From NCBI GenBank assembly GCA_032173965.1, contig CM063290.1, positions 9,945,501-10,009,500 on the forward strand: 64,000 nucleotides of DNA, written 5' to 3'. How positions within the stretch are numbered: position 1 is the first letter of the stretch; each line of letters opens with the position of its first letter. Source of the stretch: Sitta carolinensis. Lineage: Eukaryota; Chordata; Aves; Passeriformes; Sittidae. Position numbers and translations under genes: made by a program. Below are positions 53,101 through 63,494 of this stretch, piece by piece. The notes under the pieces are model-generated. The model was given only the letters and a program-made list of their open reading frames with translations. It was not told the origin of the DNA and did not search any database.

Positions 53101-53289
53101 TTTACAGCTTGAAAGAAGAGAAATATGTGAAGGGGGTTTAATTTAGCTCCAATATTTTGTCTTCATCTTCAAGACTCTACAAGAAAATGACACCAAAAGG
53201 TTATTTTACAATGAGAGGAGGGAGAATTAGCCCGAGAGAGGGAGAGATCACCAGGCTGGCTTTCTAATATCAGTTCATTACAGAGAACA

Positions 53290-53480
53290 CATTTGTGCAG
53301 CCACTTCACCGCTGCTGTTAATTTAAACCTGGATGATTAAAAGCTGTAATTGCACCATTTTAAATAAATGTCCACTATCTGGATTATTATATTTTTAATT
53401 AGTGTGTCTCTGTCGAATGTTTTTATCCCTCTGATTGATTTGTTTATACTGTATTTATTTATAATTCCTTGATCTCCCTG
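53290..53480. promoter_or_regulatory. Candidate conserved non-coding element
   Basis: A compact AT-rich block (GTTAATTTAAACCTGG, GATTAAAAGCTGTAATTGC, ATTTTTAATTAGTG, TCTGATTGATTTG) without repeat or ORF. The density of homeobox-type cores is high for 190 bases. Confidence 0.23.
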
Positions 53481-54999
53481 ACCCTGCTACCTCCTGAGAA
53501 CACAGTTTGATTGTGATTCCAGCAAATGGAAGAGGACTGAACCAGGAAAGAGCAAAAGGTACCAGGTCAGCTTTCCCTTATGAAATCTTTGCAGCTCTCC
53601 TTCTTTGTCTTGTGACCCAGGTGCTCTTCTGCTCTTTTTTCTTCCCCAGGGCTGTGGGGGAAGATGAACAATCTGGCTGGGAGGCAGGAGAGGGGAAAAT
53701 TGAATTGTTATCCAGCAAAGCTCAGCCTGTGGAGCTGGGGAGAGCATCATCCTGTGCGTTAGGACCCATTCCTTAACCATTGCTTTACAGGCAGGAACCT
53801 TCTCCTGTGATGTAAGATCCAAAATAAGCACTTGGACACATGATACCCCATTGCATGTTGCTGTCTGCCAGGGGCAAGGAGCTGCAAGCAAGAATGACTT
53901 GTAGAGATCATGACCTGGATGCTCAGGGCACTCCTGAGTGCTGCTCAGGGGCTGTGCTGTGTGGCACCTGAGACAACATGCTGAGAATATTCGAGAGGCT
54001 GCTTGCTCCTGTAGGACTCCAGGGCATCTCTGATGCTGCATTATCTCCTATCACATGCAATATCTGCAGAACAAGGACTGTCACTTGCCCTGACCTTGCT
54101 CTGCACCCACAACAGGAGGCTTCTGATGGCTGGCAAGGGCTCTGAGGCACTCTGATAACATGAATGCATAGTTTGCCTACCAGGCAAATATTGCAAGGCT
54201 TCCAAACGCTTGACTTTCCCCAATTTTCTACAGTCCCTGGAACCCTTAAGGAATGGATCTGGCCTTCAGCATAATAGAAAAGGAGTCTGCATGTGTCCAC
54301 TGGCTACAACATAGTGTGTGGCTTCCCCAAATCTGCTCTGTCAGCTTTTTAATGGCTTTTCCTCTAGCAGTGAGCCAGGTGTAGCCCTGCAGCTGCTCTG
54401 TGGGGCAGGAGAAGCCTGGTGAGAGCCAGCGAGGCTTTTGCAAAGGGAACATTCTTACTAGGCAAATTTCGGTGTGGACTGAGTGACAAGCCAGTGGATG
54501 GACAGACTTATCAGATACCTATACTGGAATGGTGTTTGGGCATGTGTAGAGAGCATTTCCAGGAATGGCTGCTCATGGGGCACTGCTACTAGGAAAAAGA
54601 GAGCACAGTACTGAAGGAAGCCTTCTGGAACAGCACATCCAGTTGCCTGACCTCAGAATTCAACATGGATATGAATTTGCTCTTAGGAGGCCACATACAG
54701 GGCAGCCAATTATGTTGCATGTAAGTGACACAGCTCCACTCCAGGTATGTCCTTTAGCACAAAAACAGAAGGTGTCACAAGGACAGAGCAGGTAGGAATG
54801 GAAGAACAGAACCTCTGCAGGCATGAGCCATGTTCTCTTTGTGAATCCTCCAGCTACACAGCCAGAAAATTAGGCAGAAACCACACATGAGCACCAAAGC
54901 ATGATTTCAGGAGTACTTGAGCAGCCCCTGGGCAGATACAGCATTGGATGAATGGGATAGGTGAGAGGGTGGCCATGATTGTGTAGCAGCATTAGAGAG

Positions 55000-55300
55000 A
55001 ATTATAGTCTGCAGCAAACCAGTCATTTTGGTCATTCAGAAAGGGTAATTACACTTTGAGATCTCTGGGAGGTAATTTTCTTGTTGGCTGGTAATCAGCC
55101 TGTGTATTCCTTTCTTCTTATTTTAATTAAAAATATTGGTTTGCCATGTTCACCAGGCACCTAGCTCACTCTGCCTGAGCACAAATGCTTAATAGCATTT
55201 TGTAATTGCCTGAATTGTCTATTAGTAAAAAAGCCTTGTAATTTAGTGAACATCATTGAAGTGCTTACTGTTATACCTGACACAAAGCTAAGGACTCCCA
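55000..55300. promoter_or_regulatory. Candidate conserved non-coding element
   Basis: AT-rich unique DNA with a 12-base palindrome TTTTAATTAAAA (55121-55132) and several TAAT/ATTA cores (GGTAATTACAC, GGTAATCAGCC, TGCTTAATAGC, TGTAATTTAG). Confidence 0.23.
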
Positions 55301-55879
55301 CCTCAAGAACTTAGAGACAAGAGGGGTGTTAAAGACAAATTAAGGTGATTTTACATGAGAATAGCAGCGTATTGGGAAAAGTGGAGCTGATGGATGGGCC
55401 AGGGTGAAGCATTGGCATTCTGCAGTCGTCCATAGCAGCTCTGCTCTCTCAAACTCTTTCAGTCTGACAAGTGAAAGTGGGTTTGAAAGTCTGTGTATTG
55501 ATTTTACCTAAGAGAAAACCCGCAACTTTTACAAATCACTTTCTCCTGTGAATTTCCTCTTGCAGCCTTTGTCTTTGGCAGGCTCCCATGCCGACTGGGG
55601 GTCAATGTTCAGGAAGGTAGAAATTCTGTTTGGATGCCCTGATCTCTCTCTCTCAGCTGGGAACCAGGGCGGGGTTGGTCTGATACTTTGCTAACTATGA
55701 ATGTTAAAATGCTGGAAAATCCCATGGCAGGACTCCTGTGAGAGCTGTCCAGGAAGGATCAGTGCACAGCTGGTTCCCTGCCCTGGCCAGTTTTGTGCGC
55801 TCTGTGCTCAGTTTTGACCCAAGGTATCAGTGTTACCCACTTTTCTTTTTTTAAAGGGCAAAAAAGAGAGAACTTGCAT

Positions 55880-56292
55880 GGCTATTCATGCTGGAGTTTA
55901 TTCTTTGTTGGTTTGTGCCTGCTGATGTGTGTGTGGAGTCGACCTGGATAATTCTGAGGTCCCAGTGCTTCTTCTGCTGGTGGTTCTTCCCTGTCCCTTC
56001 CCTGGGGACATCACCCCAGGGAGAAACATGATATTGGCATCCTTCTAGGGGATCTGACTAGCAGGGAATCTGTGGTGGGCTGTTTAGTTTGCAAGGTTGT
56101 GTTGCGGGGTAATGGCTGTTGCTGCAGTGGCTGGGTGGCATCAACTCCTTCCTTTCCTGGACCCTCCTGTGATTTCTATGGATCTAAGAGGAGATGTTTC
56201 CACTCAGGGTATTCCTCAAGGAAGGAGGAGGAAGAAGCTTCTCTGGTGTCCTGTTCTGTCTGGATGATGGCCAAGCTTTGCTTCACACAGTT
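55880..56292 (-). ncRNA. Candidate 3' terminal exon of the same minus-strand transcript
   Basis: On the minus strand a good acceptor (CTCTCTCTTCTTGCAG) ends at 56293. A canonical AATAAA lies about 390 bases further on, at 55897-55902. Paired with the donor at 57418, this would give an intron of about 1.1 kb and a terminal exon of about 410 bases. Splicing is inferred from motifs only. No coding domain is recognised. Confidence 0.2.
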
Positions 56293-57418
56293 CTGCAAGA
56301 AGAGAGAGAGGTTTTCTAGGAAAAACTCCAACTTCGCCTGGGGCCACTTTTTCCTACATTCATATATACAACAACTCTAGACCTTCAAACTCTATTTTGA
56401 GAAAATTTTCTAGAAAATTATTTCTAAAATTTCACCTGCTTTTTGCTTTTCAATCCTGAGAGCTGCCCTGGGCACCTCCCCTCCTGCTCCTATGGTTGTT
56501 TCACTTGCCCTGTCCTTGGCAGTAGGGCTGTCTGTCTTTTGGGGGAAGCTTCTACCTCAGAGCCAGTAGCATCCTGAGTCAGGGTGAGGTGGTCCAGCAT
56601 CCTCACTTTTTTCAACTGGCACAAGTTATACAACAGTTTTCAGGGACTGCAGTGGATTTTTTTTTGTGTGCTGCCTCAGTGTTTCCTTAGGAAACTCAAC
56701 ATGTGAACATGGGCATCCAGCAGGATTGCACCCGGGTTTCTTCTGGTGGTGCCTGGCAGAAGCCTTGTGATCCTTCACAGGCACTTGTCCAGCAGCTCAG
56801 GAAACTTATCTGGCTTGCCCTCAGCAGTCAGGCTAGAGCCTGACTGCAGGCACAAAACATCACCATGTGGTCAGATTTTTCCAACACCCTCTTCATGAGG
56901 ACATTAATGGCTGTCTTAGTTTCTGATTTTCCTCTATGTCTCCATTCAGCAATTCTAGCAGAAGGCAAAGAGGTTGTTCATTACATCCTTAAGCATCCTT
57001 AAGTATCCTGAGCCAGTTTCTTCTGAAAGACAGAGTTACAGGATGACACAACTACATCACAGAATGATTTGTTCCTTCCCTCATTTCTTATCTTCTTCCT
57101 GCCGCTGGTTGATAAACTTGATTGATTGAAAGCTGGCTACAAGGAACTCATTAATGTGCCCAGACGTGGCTTCTACTTTGTCCCTCTGTCTCGGGATCTC
57201 CTCAATTTCTTTCTTTGCCTTGTTGCTGGTGTCAGTATCACCACTGCTAATGTGACAAAAAGGGAATTGATGGTGGAGGTGACGTTATGACACGTGTCAT
57301 CACTGTCTGAGGAGATAAGCAGGGTTTGGAATTCAGGGTTCATCTCTAACTGGATTATATCTTTCAGTCTAAAGAGATTGTGTTTTCTGCAGACCAGCCT
57401 GCTCACTTGCTTACTTAC

Positions 57419-57723
57419 ATGTGGAGGCAGTGTCTGGGGAGCCATATCCACCACTGACATTTCCTCCTTGAGAGCAGGTGGGCTCTGGCTTCAAGGGTGC
57501 ATCTCTGCATGCTGGCAAGAGACTTCACATCTTGTGTTTGAACCATGCTGAGATTTCTCATTGAAACATGTTGTTGAAGAAAATCTTGACCTGACAAGTT
57601 CCTGTTTTGCAATATGACCCAGCATCCTCCTATGTTCTTCAGGAAGATCCCCAACTGTTTTGAACAGGCCAATTCCTTCCTCTGCCCTGCCACTGCTGCC
57701 TGGACTGTGAGTTTTCAGAAGAT
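57419..57723 (-). ncRNA. Candidate internal exon of an unknown minus-strand transcript
   Basis: On the minus strand a strong acceptor (pyrimidine-rich TTTTCTCCTTATTCACTCAG) ends at 57724, and a perfect GTAAGT donor begins at 57418, giving a 305-base exon. One frame is open for about 76 codons, stops at TGA (57491-57493), then stays open to a TAG at 57173-57175, past the donor. I recognise no domain in either part. A spliced non-coding RNA or a decayed coding exon would both fit, and chance is not excluded. Confidence 0.25.
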
Positions 57724-58079
57724 CTGAGTGAATAAGGAGAAAATGAAAAACAAAAAATGCAGATGGAAGATTTACATGGAAGCAGTTTCGTGGAAGTTGC
57801 CATTAGGACAAAACTTACTGCATTTTACCCTAGGTAGAATACTTAACTTATTACCACATTATTTAATTTTATTCTGACATGTTAAAAACTGGCAACTGTG
57901 ACGAGAAATGCCCTTGAGGAATGAGAAGCAGGCACTTAGTTAGGGGAAAAAAATATCCTTGTCAGTGCAACAGCACTGCCTGCATCCTGACACAGCTTGG
58001 CCCCCAGAAGTGCTGCTCCATGGAAAGCCCCCCTTTGCAGGACCTCTGGCTGCAGCCCATCTCCCTGTGGTGAGGTCGT

Positions 58080-58290
58080 AGCCAGAGGTGGAGCAGCTCC
58101 TGGCTCAGAGGACCCTCATCCCGAGCGTCTGCTCGGGCGCACAGGGACCTTGAGCGGGGCTCTCCGAGCTCTTTGGCTCTCTCTGCTGGCTGCAGAGCAC
58201 CCCAATCCTGGGCTTGTGCTCGGCGCTGTCCCCCCACACGGCACCCTCGGGGAACACGGGGGCCAGACACAAAGGGTGAGAAATATCGTG
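58080..58290. promoter_or_regulatory. Second CpG-dense islet
   Basis: About 210 bases hold around 11 CpG dinucleotides (CCCGAGCGTCTGCTCGGGCG and following), well above the surroundings. A GTGAG donor-like sequence occurs at its right end on the plus strand. On the minus strand it lies a few hundred bases upstream of the candidate exon at 57419-57723. It might be a promoter for that transcript, but the sequence does not show this directly. Confidence 0.3.
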
Positions 58291-61200
58291 CTTGAACCTC
58301 TAGGAAGCATCACAAACCCTGACAGGCACAGGAAATAAAGCAGGAGAAAAGAGCTGCCAGAAAAGATTTACAAAGGAGCTTTGCAAATGTGACAGCCAGT
58401 TTCCAGAGGGATCCTTTTTCTTCCTAAACCTCAGTCATGAGCAAAAGGAGAAAATTTCCTTGAAGGCAGAATACAGAACTCTGTGTAAGAGAGCAAATGA
58501 TTTACCTTGGGGCAGAGCAGCACCGGGCTTATTGCTGGGCTGGGAGGGAATCACTGGCTTTGGCTCTGTGCCTGGGACATCCCCTGACAGGAGTTGTGGG
58601 TTGAGTATGGAGGGCCCCGAGCATCTCTTAGCTCAATTCATGGGAATGCTTTTCCAGGGCTGGAGGCCAGAAACAGTTCATCCTTCTGCACCACGGAGCA
58701 CAGCAGGCTGCTGTCTGCAAGATCCAGCTGCAAGGGAGGAGGAGGCGAGCAGTGGAGAGCATCAGGAGGGATGCTCTGTTGTTGTATGTGAGACCAAGTC
58801 ACCCTCTTTCTTGTTCAGCAGCCAGTCTAGTTGATAAACAAAGCCTGGGTTTGCATTATTTCATGTTTTCTTGGGGAATATCTTTGTAGAAAATACTAGG
58901 GACCTTCATTAAATTAATTTTTTAAATTGAATGACCAGGTGTGTTTCTTTATCAGATGATGCTGGAACTAATAGTTCATGGCACAAACTGGCATTTTTAC
59001 TATACATATGAAGAAAACTGAACTTGTGGGGTTTTTTTGTGACTTCATTATTTTTTTTCCTTGTATTCTACAAGTTGTTTATGGGGAAAGTGTCCTAAGT
59101 CTGGGATACAAAAAGCTTTCTGAGATACCCTCAGTACCTGTCCAAACAGCTATTCTCAGAAGTGGAATTGAGTGTTGGGAAAAACCCAACAAATAATTCT
59201 CTAATAAAATAAAGACAAAGATGAAGAAAAAAAAGGAACAAAAATGGTTTTTATTGCATTATTCTGGTGATAAGATGACAAAGAGTCAGAAGGTGTTCAG
59301 TGAGTAAAGAGTACAGTCTGTTCCCTTATCATAATAACTTTTATTGCCTAGGTATATCTTCTCTTACCCTGCTCAATAAACATCCTGCTGCTTTGCTTGC
59401 TGAGAATTAGGACTCTGTTGCAGCACTGAGTGCTTCTCTCCAAGCACCTGGTGCTCACCCATACAGGAGCTGGGGGCATATGTGGGAGTTAGGTGGGATG
59501 AAAGGGAACTTTCCTGTGGTGCAAGCAGAGGTCTGGGAATCAGAGATCTCCTGGTGGCTGCAATCAGCTGCTGCAAATCTTGTGAGGAGCCCCAGAGGTA
59601 GAGTAAGGGCAAAGGCACCACAGAGCATCTTATGGGCTCTTCTGGGGGAAGGAAACTTGTGTCCACGGGTCCAGGTCCTTGACTTTTTCTGCAGAGTCAA
59701 AAGAAGATGGATGGTGCCATACTGGACTCAGGATATGAAATCTGGGTCCCATAGGTACTTCCTCTGCAGCACAGTTGGTTCACTTCAAGCTATTTGTCCC
59801 CAACAAGTCTTTTGGACCAAGGAAGACCTCCTTTTTTTGCCAATTAGTACTGCATCTAAAAATAATCTTGGCCTGCTTGTTAGATCAAGAGATTACCCCT
59901 GGCATCACTGGAGACTACCTTTGTGAGTGGCTGAGAAGCTCTTCACTGGCCTCCCATAGGGGATGTGTGTTTCCAGACCTTATACAACTTTTTCTGGTTT
60001 TTATTAAGGGCGACTCTTCAGGCAGCAGCTTCAAGCCCTTTTATGTTGTTCCTTATGGACATTTCCTGGCATTGCCTCAGATGAATCAGCTGCTGCTGAA
60101 GGTACCTGCTGCAGGGGCATTACTCGGGTCTGCCCATGGCACCAAGTGCAAGAGGGCAGATGAATCATCAGAGTGTGGATCATCACAGCTCCTAACCTTC
60201 CCCAGACTCATGCTGAGGCTGTCCCTCCACCGGGCCTCCTCTCTGACCTGCAGAGAATGTGGCTTGAGAACCTCTCCCAGAAACTGCTCTGCCCTTGGGC
60301 AGCTCTGGCCTGTGTGCTGTACCTACATGCTTATCCAGACTCAGCCTTGCCCAGCAGGAGTGTTCCCAGCCTGGAACACGGTTCCATGACTCCATGTCTA
60401 GGGATTGAATATATTTATTTAATCTCTTTAGCCTGTAACTCCCACATATCAAAGGGGAAAAAGAAATATTTCTTTTTCTTTCCAGTCTTTTAGCCTGGCA
60501 TGGCAAGGCCATCTCCTGCATTGTGATTGTAGAGCTCCCAGCACCTGGAATTGCTGGCACTGCCACAGTGCAATTACATGTGGTGATACTGCATTTAATG
60601 CCTTGGAAGCTAGCTCCCCAGACTCCAGCAGCTCCTGAGCTGACAGTTGGTCTTTCTGTCTCTGAACTGAGGACATGCCTTCACCAGTACATCTTCCCAG
60701 AAGCTGCCATGACGTGCCATCAGCTGTACTGAAACAAGCTGGTGTAGCTTGTGAATCACTGTCTTTAATTCCTGCTTGTGACTGAGGATCATCCTCATCC
60801 CTATTTGGTATGAGTTTCACTCCAGCAATTGGCAGGATTAAATTCCCTCAGAAGGGTTAAGCCGTATGAGCAAGGGTAAAAGCCTCAGGCAAGTAGTGGT
60901 CTATTTATATCCCATGAAAGATGGACTCTGCACATAAGAATATTCAAGCCCCTGGCCCCTCCACCCCCCTCCTCCTGTTCCTCTAGCTGCTCTCTTGAGG
61001 CTATGTCAGCATTGGAAAATTAGCTTCTTTTTGAAAGCTAAGGGGAACCTCAGTCAACACAAGAGTGAGCAGCCAGGGATGGGGAGGTCTCTGCTTTACT
61101 GTGTACCCTCAAATCTGCTCTGTTGACACTACACAGCAGCAAAGGAAGCAGGCGTGAGCTGGGACTATTACTCTCCTCACAGAGTCTGTTTCCACATTTT

Positions 61201-63012
61201 CAAACAGGGTCCTATTCTTACCCTCCCTACTTTTTGAGGCGAGTTATTGATCTATATTACCTGCACTTATCAAATATCTTTTTGGTGGCTATTCCTTGCA
61301 GTGCAACCCCGTCCTTCCCCCAAGAGTGAGTTAATTCTGCAGCCTCTACAGCTGCACCAGCTTCAGAAATCCAGGGCTCAGAGAGGGTAAGGCTCTCCCC
61401 CTGTCCCCAAAAAGTGCTGTGAGGATCACTGTGCCCTGCCCAGTCTGCACTGCACCCAGCTATAGTAAAGAGGGCAGAGCCCCTAACGCCAAGCACTGCA
61501 TGAGGAGCAAGCATTTCCCCAGGCCACAGCATAAAACCTGTCCCACTGCCAGGGAAGGAGGAGAGGAAGCTCCCAGGAGCTGAGGAGATGCAGGACCAGG
61601 TCACAGCAAGGCTTTTCCAGCAGGTGCAGGATCCAGCTGGCCCAGCAGCAGTCCTTAGCCATGCCTGCAGAACAGGCTAAGCCACCACTGCCCTGCTCCA
61701 GGGAGGGAGGGCAGAATCCAGCCCTGCCTCTGGCCCCCTCAGAGGGGCTGAAACCAGCAGTTCACCTCCCTGGGCATGTCCCTGCTGCCTTTGCCTGTTG
61801 CCAGTTGGCTGTGGAAGAGCTTAGTGTAGCAGGGCTGGGATTTCACACTGGCACTACTACAGTTCCCAAAAACAAGGGATTCTCCTTCCCCCAGCTGGTA
61901 TCCAACAGCCCCTTGCCTACAGGGAAAGGAGGTGCCGACCAAGAACGAAAGCAATGGGCCACGAGCCATCAAGAATGATGCCCCACAGAGAGCTACGTTC
62001 AGCACAGACCAGAGGCAACCTAACAAGCCTTCAGCTGGGGAATCCACCTCCACTGGAGTCATGCTGAGCCCTCCATCTGTGAACATCTCTGAATTCCCCC
62101 ATTTTTCACCCTTGTTTCACATATAATGGCTACAAAATATTTGTTATTTTTAATCCTGAATGATGAATTTCTGCTCAAAGTGGTACCTGTCCCCTGTGCA
62201 GGATGATTGCTCTATGGCTCCAATTCACCTGTGAGTGTGTGGCACAAGTCAGCACAGCCAGAAAGCCAAGACTCTGCAAAAGCATGAAAAATTTGTCTTC
62301 CATTGAGAAAAGAATGTTTTTCTATCTAATTCTATCTCCTACCCTGCTGAACCTTTCAATATTGCCTTAAAAATTATGAGGTGGGTAGAAAAACTGCTCG
62401 TTTTCATTAGATGAAATAGGTTTTTCATTAGAAAAACCTATTCATTAGATGGAGAGGGGCTGGTGTCATGGGGTCAACACCCCAGCTTTACAGGGATGCA
62501 AAACCTCCCCCTGCACAGCAGAACAAAGGAAAACTTTCTGAAGGAATCCCAGAAACAGTGTTTGTCAGGAATGCTGCAAGGAGTAAAATACACCAGGTAA
62601 GAAAACCTTTTAATGCCTGTGGCTGAGGAGGGAATGAGATGTGTGGTGTAAACTTGTACCATGAACTACTTTTGTCATCCCTATAGCTCAAAATACACAG
62701 CTGAGATTTTTATTGATCCCTCTGGTGATGGGTGTAAATCCTCCAGACTGTCTTGAAGTGCCAAGCACTGTGGATTTGATTCAGCCACAAATGCAAGGAT
62801 TTGATATCTAAAATATTGCTGTGGCTCTAGTTTCTTTAGTAAGACTGAGAAAAAAGATCACATTATGATACACTCTGTGTGTGTGAGTGTACATGTGGAT
62901 GTGGTGTTTGCTGCCCTGAGACAGGCAGCATTCTGAAGATGAGCAGACTGAGAGGTAACTTCAGTTTTCTCATTGACCACTGAACCTCAGCATCACCGTT
63001 TGAAACATAAAT
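58291..63012. other. SST 3' flank, no gene recognised
   Basis: The plus strand has two overlapping open frames (59480-59926, 148 codons; 59775-60389, 204 codons) with no domain I know, no clear initiation context and no splice support. I treat them as chance. The hairpin at 62.4 kb is listed separately. No exons of the receptor-transporter (RTP) genes were recognised. Confidence 0.6.
62415..62442. repeat. Perfect inverted repeat (11-base arms, 6-base loop)
   Basis: The left arm AATAGGTTTTT (62415-62425) and right arm AAAAACCTATT (62432-62442) are exact reverse complements around a CATTAG loop. The nonamer TTCATTAGA occurs at 62403, in the loop region, and again just after the right arm at about 62441. 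The site is therefore both a hairpin and a threefold direct repeat. It lies about 700 bases past the SST polyA signal. Confidence 0.85.
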
Positions 63013-63018
63013 TTTATT
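63013..63018 (-). terminator. SST: Possible distal polyadenylation signal of SST
   Basis: A second AATAAA on the minus strand, about 117 bases beyond the first. It may simply be an AT-rich coincidence. If used, it would give a slightly longer 3' UTR. Confidence 0.3.
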
Positions 63019-63104
63019 GCAACAGAGAATTAAAAATAGTACATTTGAAAGAGTTGCAGAGTGCATGTCATCAAAGAACTAGTCAGAAATCACAACTCAA
63101 GCAA

Positions 63105-63281
63105 ATCATGTACAATTGGAACAGAAAGTTTTATTAAAACAAGTGGAAATCAAACTCAAATTTTCCTTGTTTAATTTCACCATGACTGTGGATTGTGTAT
63201 TTACAGTCTTCGCCTCTTGTGGTGAAGGTTCTGCTCAGGGCAGGGCAGGGATGGATGGGGAGGAGAGGTGGGTTTCAAAAG
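63105..63281 (-). other. SST: SST 3' untranslated region
   Basis: The minus strand after the TAG stop is a short AT-rich tail of about 150 bases leading to AATAAA at 63130-63135. This matches the short (about 150 nt) 3' UTR typical of vertebrate SST mRNAs. The cleavage point is not visible, so the left boundary is estimated at 10-30 bases past the signal. Confidence 0.75.
63130..63135 (-). terminator. SST: Canonical polyadenylation signal of SST
   Basis: AATAAA on the minus strand, within a TTTAATAAAACTTTC context about 147 bases past the stop codon. The spacing agrees with known SST transcripts. A second AATAAA lies further on at 63013-63018 and could serve as a weaker distal signal. Confidence 0.8.
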
Positions 63282-63494
63282 CTAACAGGATGTGAAAGTT
63301 TTCCAGAAGAAGTTCTTGCATCCTGCTTTGCGTTCCCGGGGTGCCAGAGCGGGGTTTGAGTTAGCCGAGCGCTCCAGCTCCAGTCTCACTTCATCCTGCT
63401 CAGCCCCTCGGGACAAGTCCTCAGACTCCAGGGCTTCATTTTCTGTCTGACTTGGCTCTGAAAGCAGTTCTGCCAAAAAGTACTTGGCCAGTTC
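63282..63494 (-). CDS. SST: Somatostatin precursor, coding exon 2 (C-terminal 70 residues plus stop)
   Basis: The exon encodes the end of preprosomatostatin, a secreted peptide hormone precursor that inhibits growth hormone, insulin, glucagon and many neurons through SSTR1-5. Read on the minus strand it begins [11 protein letters not shown], continues through an acidic spacer, and ends with the 28-residue hormone, whose last 14 residues are [14 protein letters not shown], then TAG. The start is set by an AG acceptor at 63495-63496 after a long pyrimidine tract, and matches the known vertebrate Gln|Glu intron position. The acidic spacer, the monobasic Arg before SST-28, the dibasic Arg-Lys before SST-14 and the two disulfide cysteines are all present. 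Vertebrate SST precursors are about 116 residues, so about 46 residues (signal peptide and N-terminal propeptide) lie in exon 1, outside the window. SST-28 has Leu where human has Met (NPAL against NPAM), as I recall for chicken. No frameshift or missing residue is seen. Confidence 0.98.
63285..63368 (-). other. SST: Mature peptide region: somatostatin-28, containing somatostatin-14
   Basis: The last 28 codons encode SST-28. The last 14 (63285-63326) encode SST-14, with the FWKT receptor-binding core and cysteines at positions 3 and 14 that form the ring. The codons at 63327-63332 give Arg-Lys, the prohormone convertase site that releases SST-14. The single Arg just before SST-28 is the monobasic site used to release the longer form. 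These cleavage assignments come from the known family; the residues themselves are read from the sequence. Confidence 0.95.

Noticed and set aside
53487..54041. 184-codon minus-strand frame
   Set aside because: No recognisable domain, overlaps an opposing frame, and frames this long are expected a few times by chance in 64 kb.
1..63000. Exons of MASP1, RTP4 or other mammalian neighbours downstream of SST
   Set aside because: I looked for serine-protease, CUB, Sushi and zinc-binding RTP motifs in the open frames and saw none. They may lie further left or be absent.
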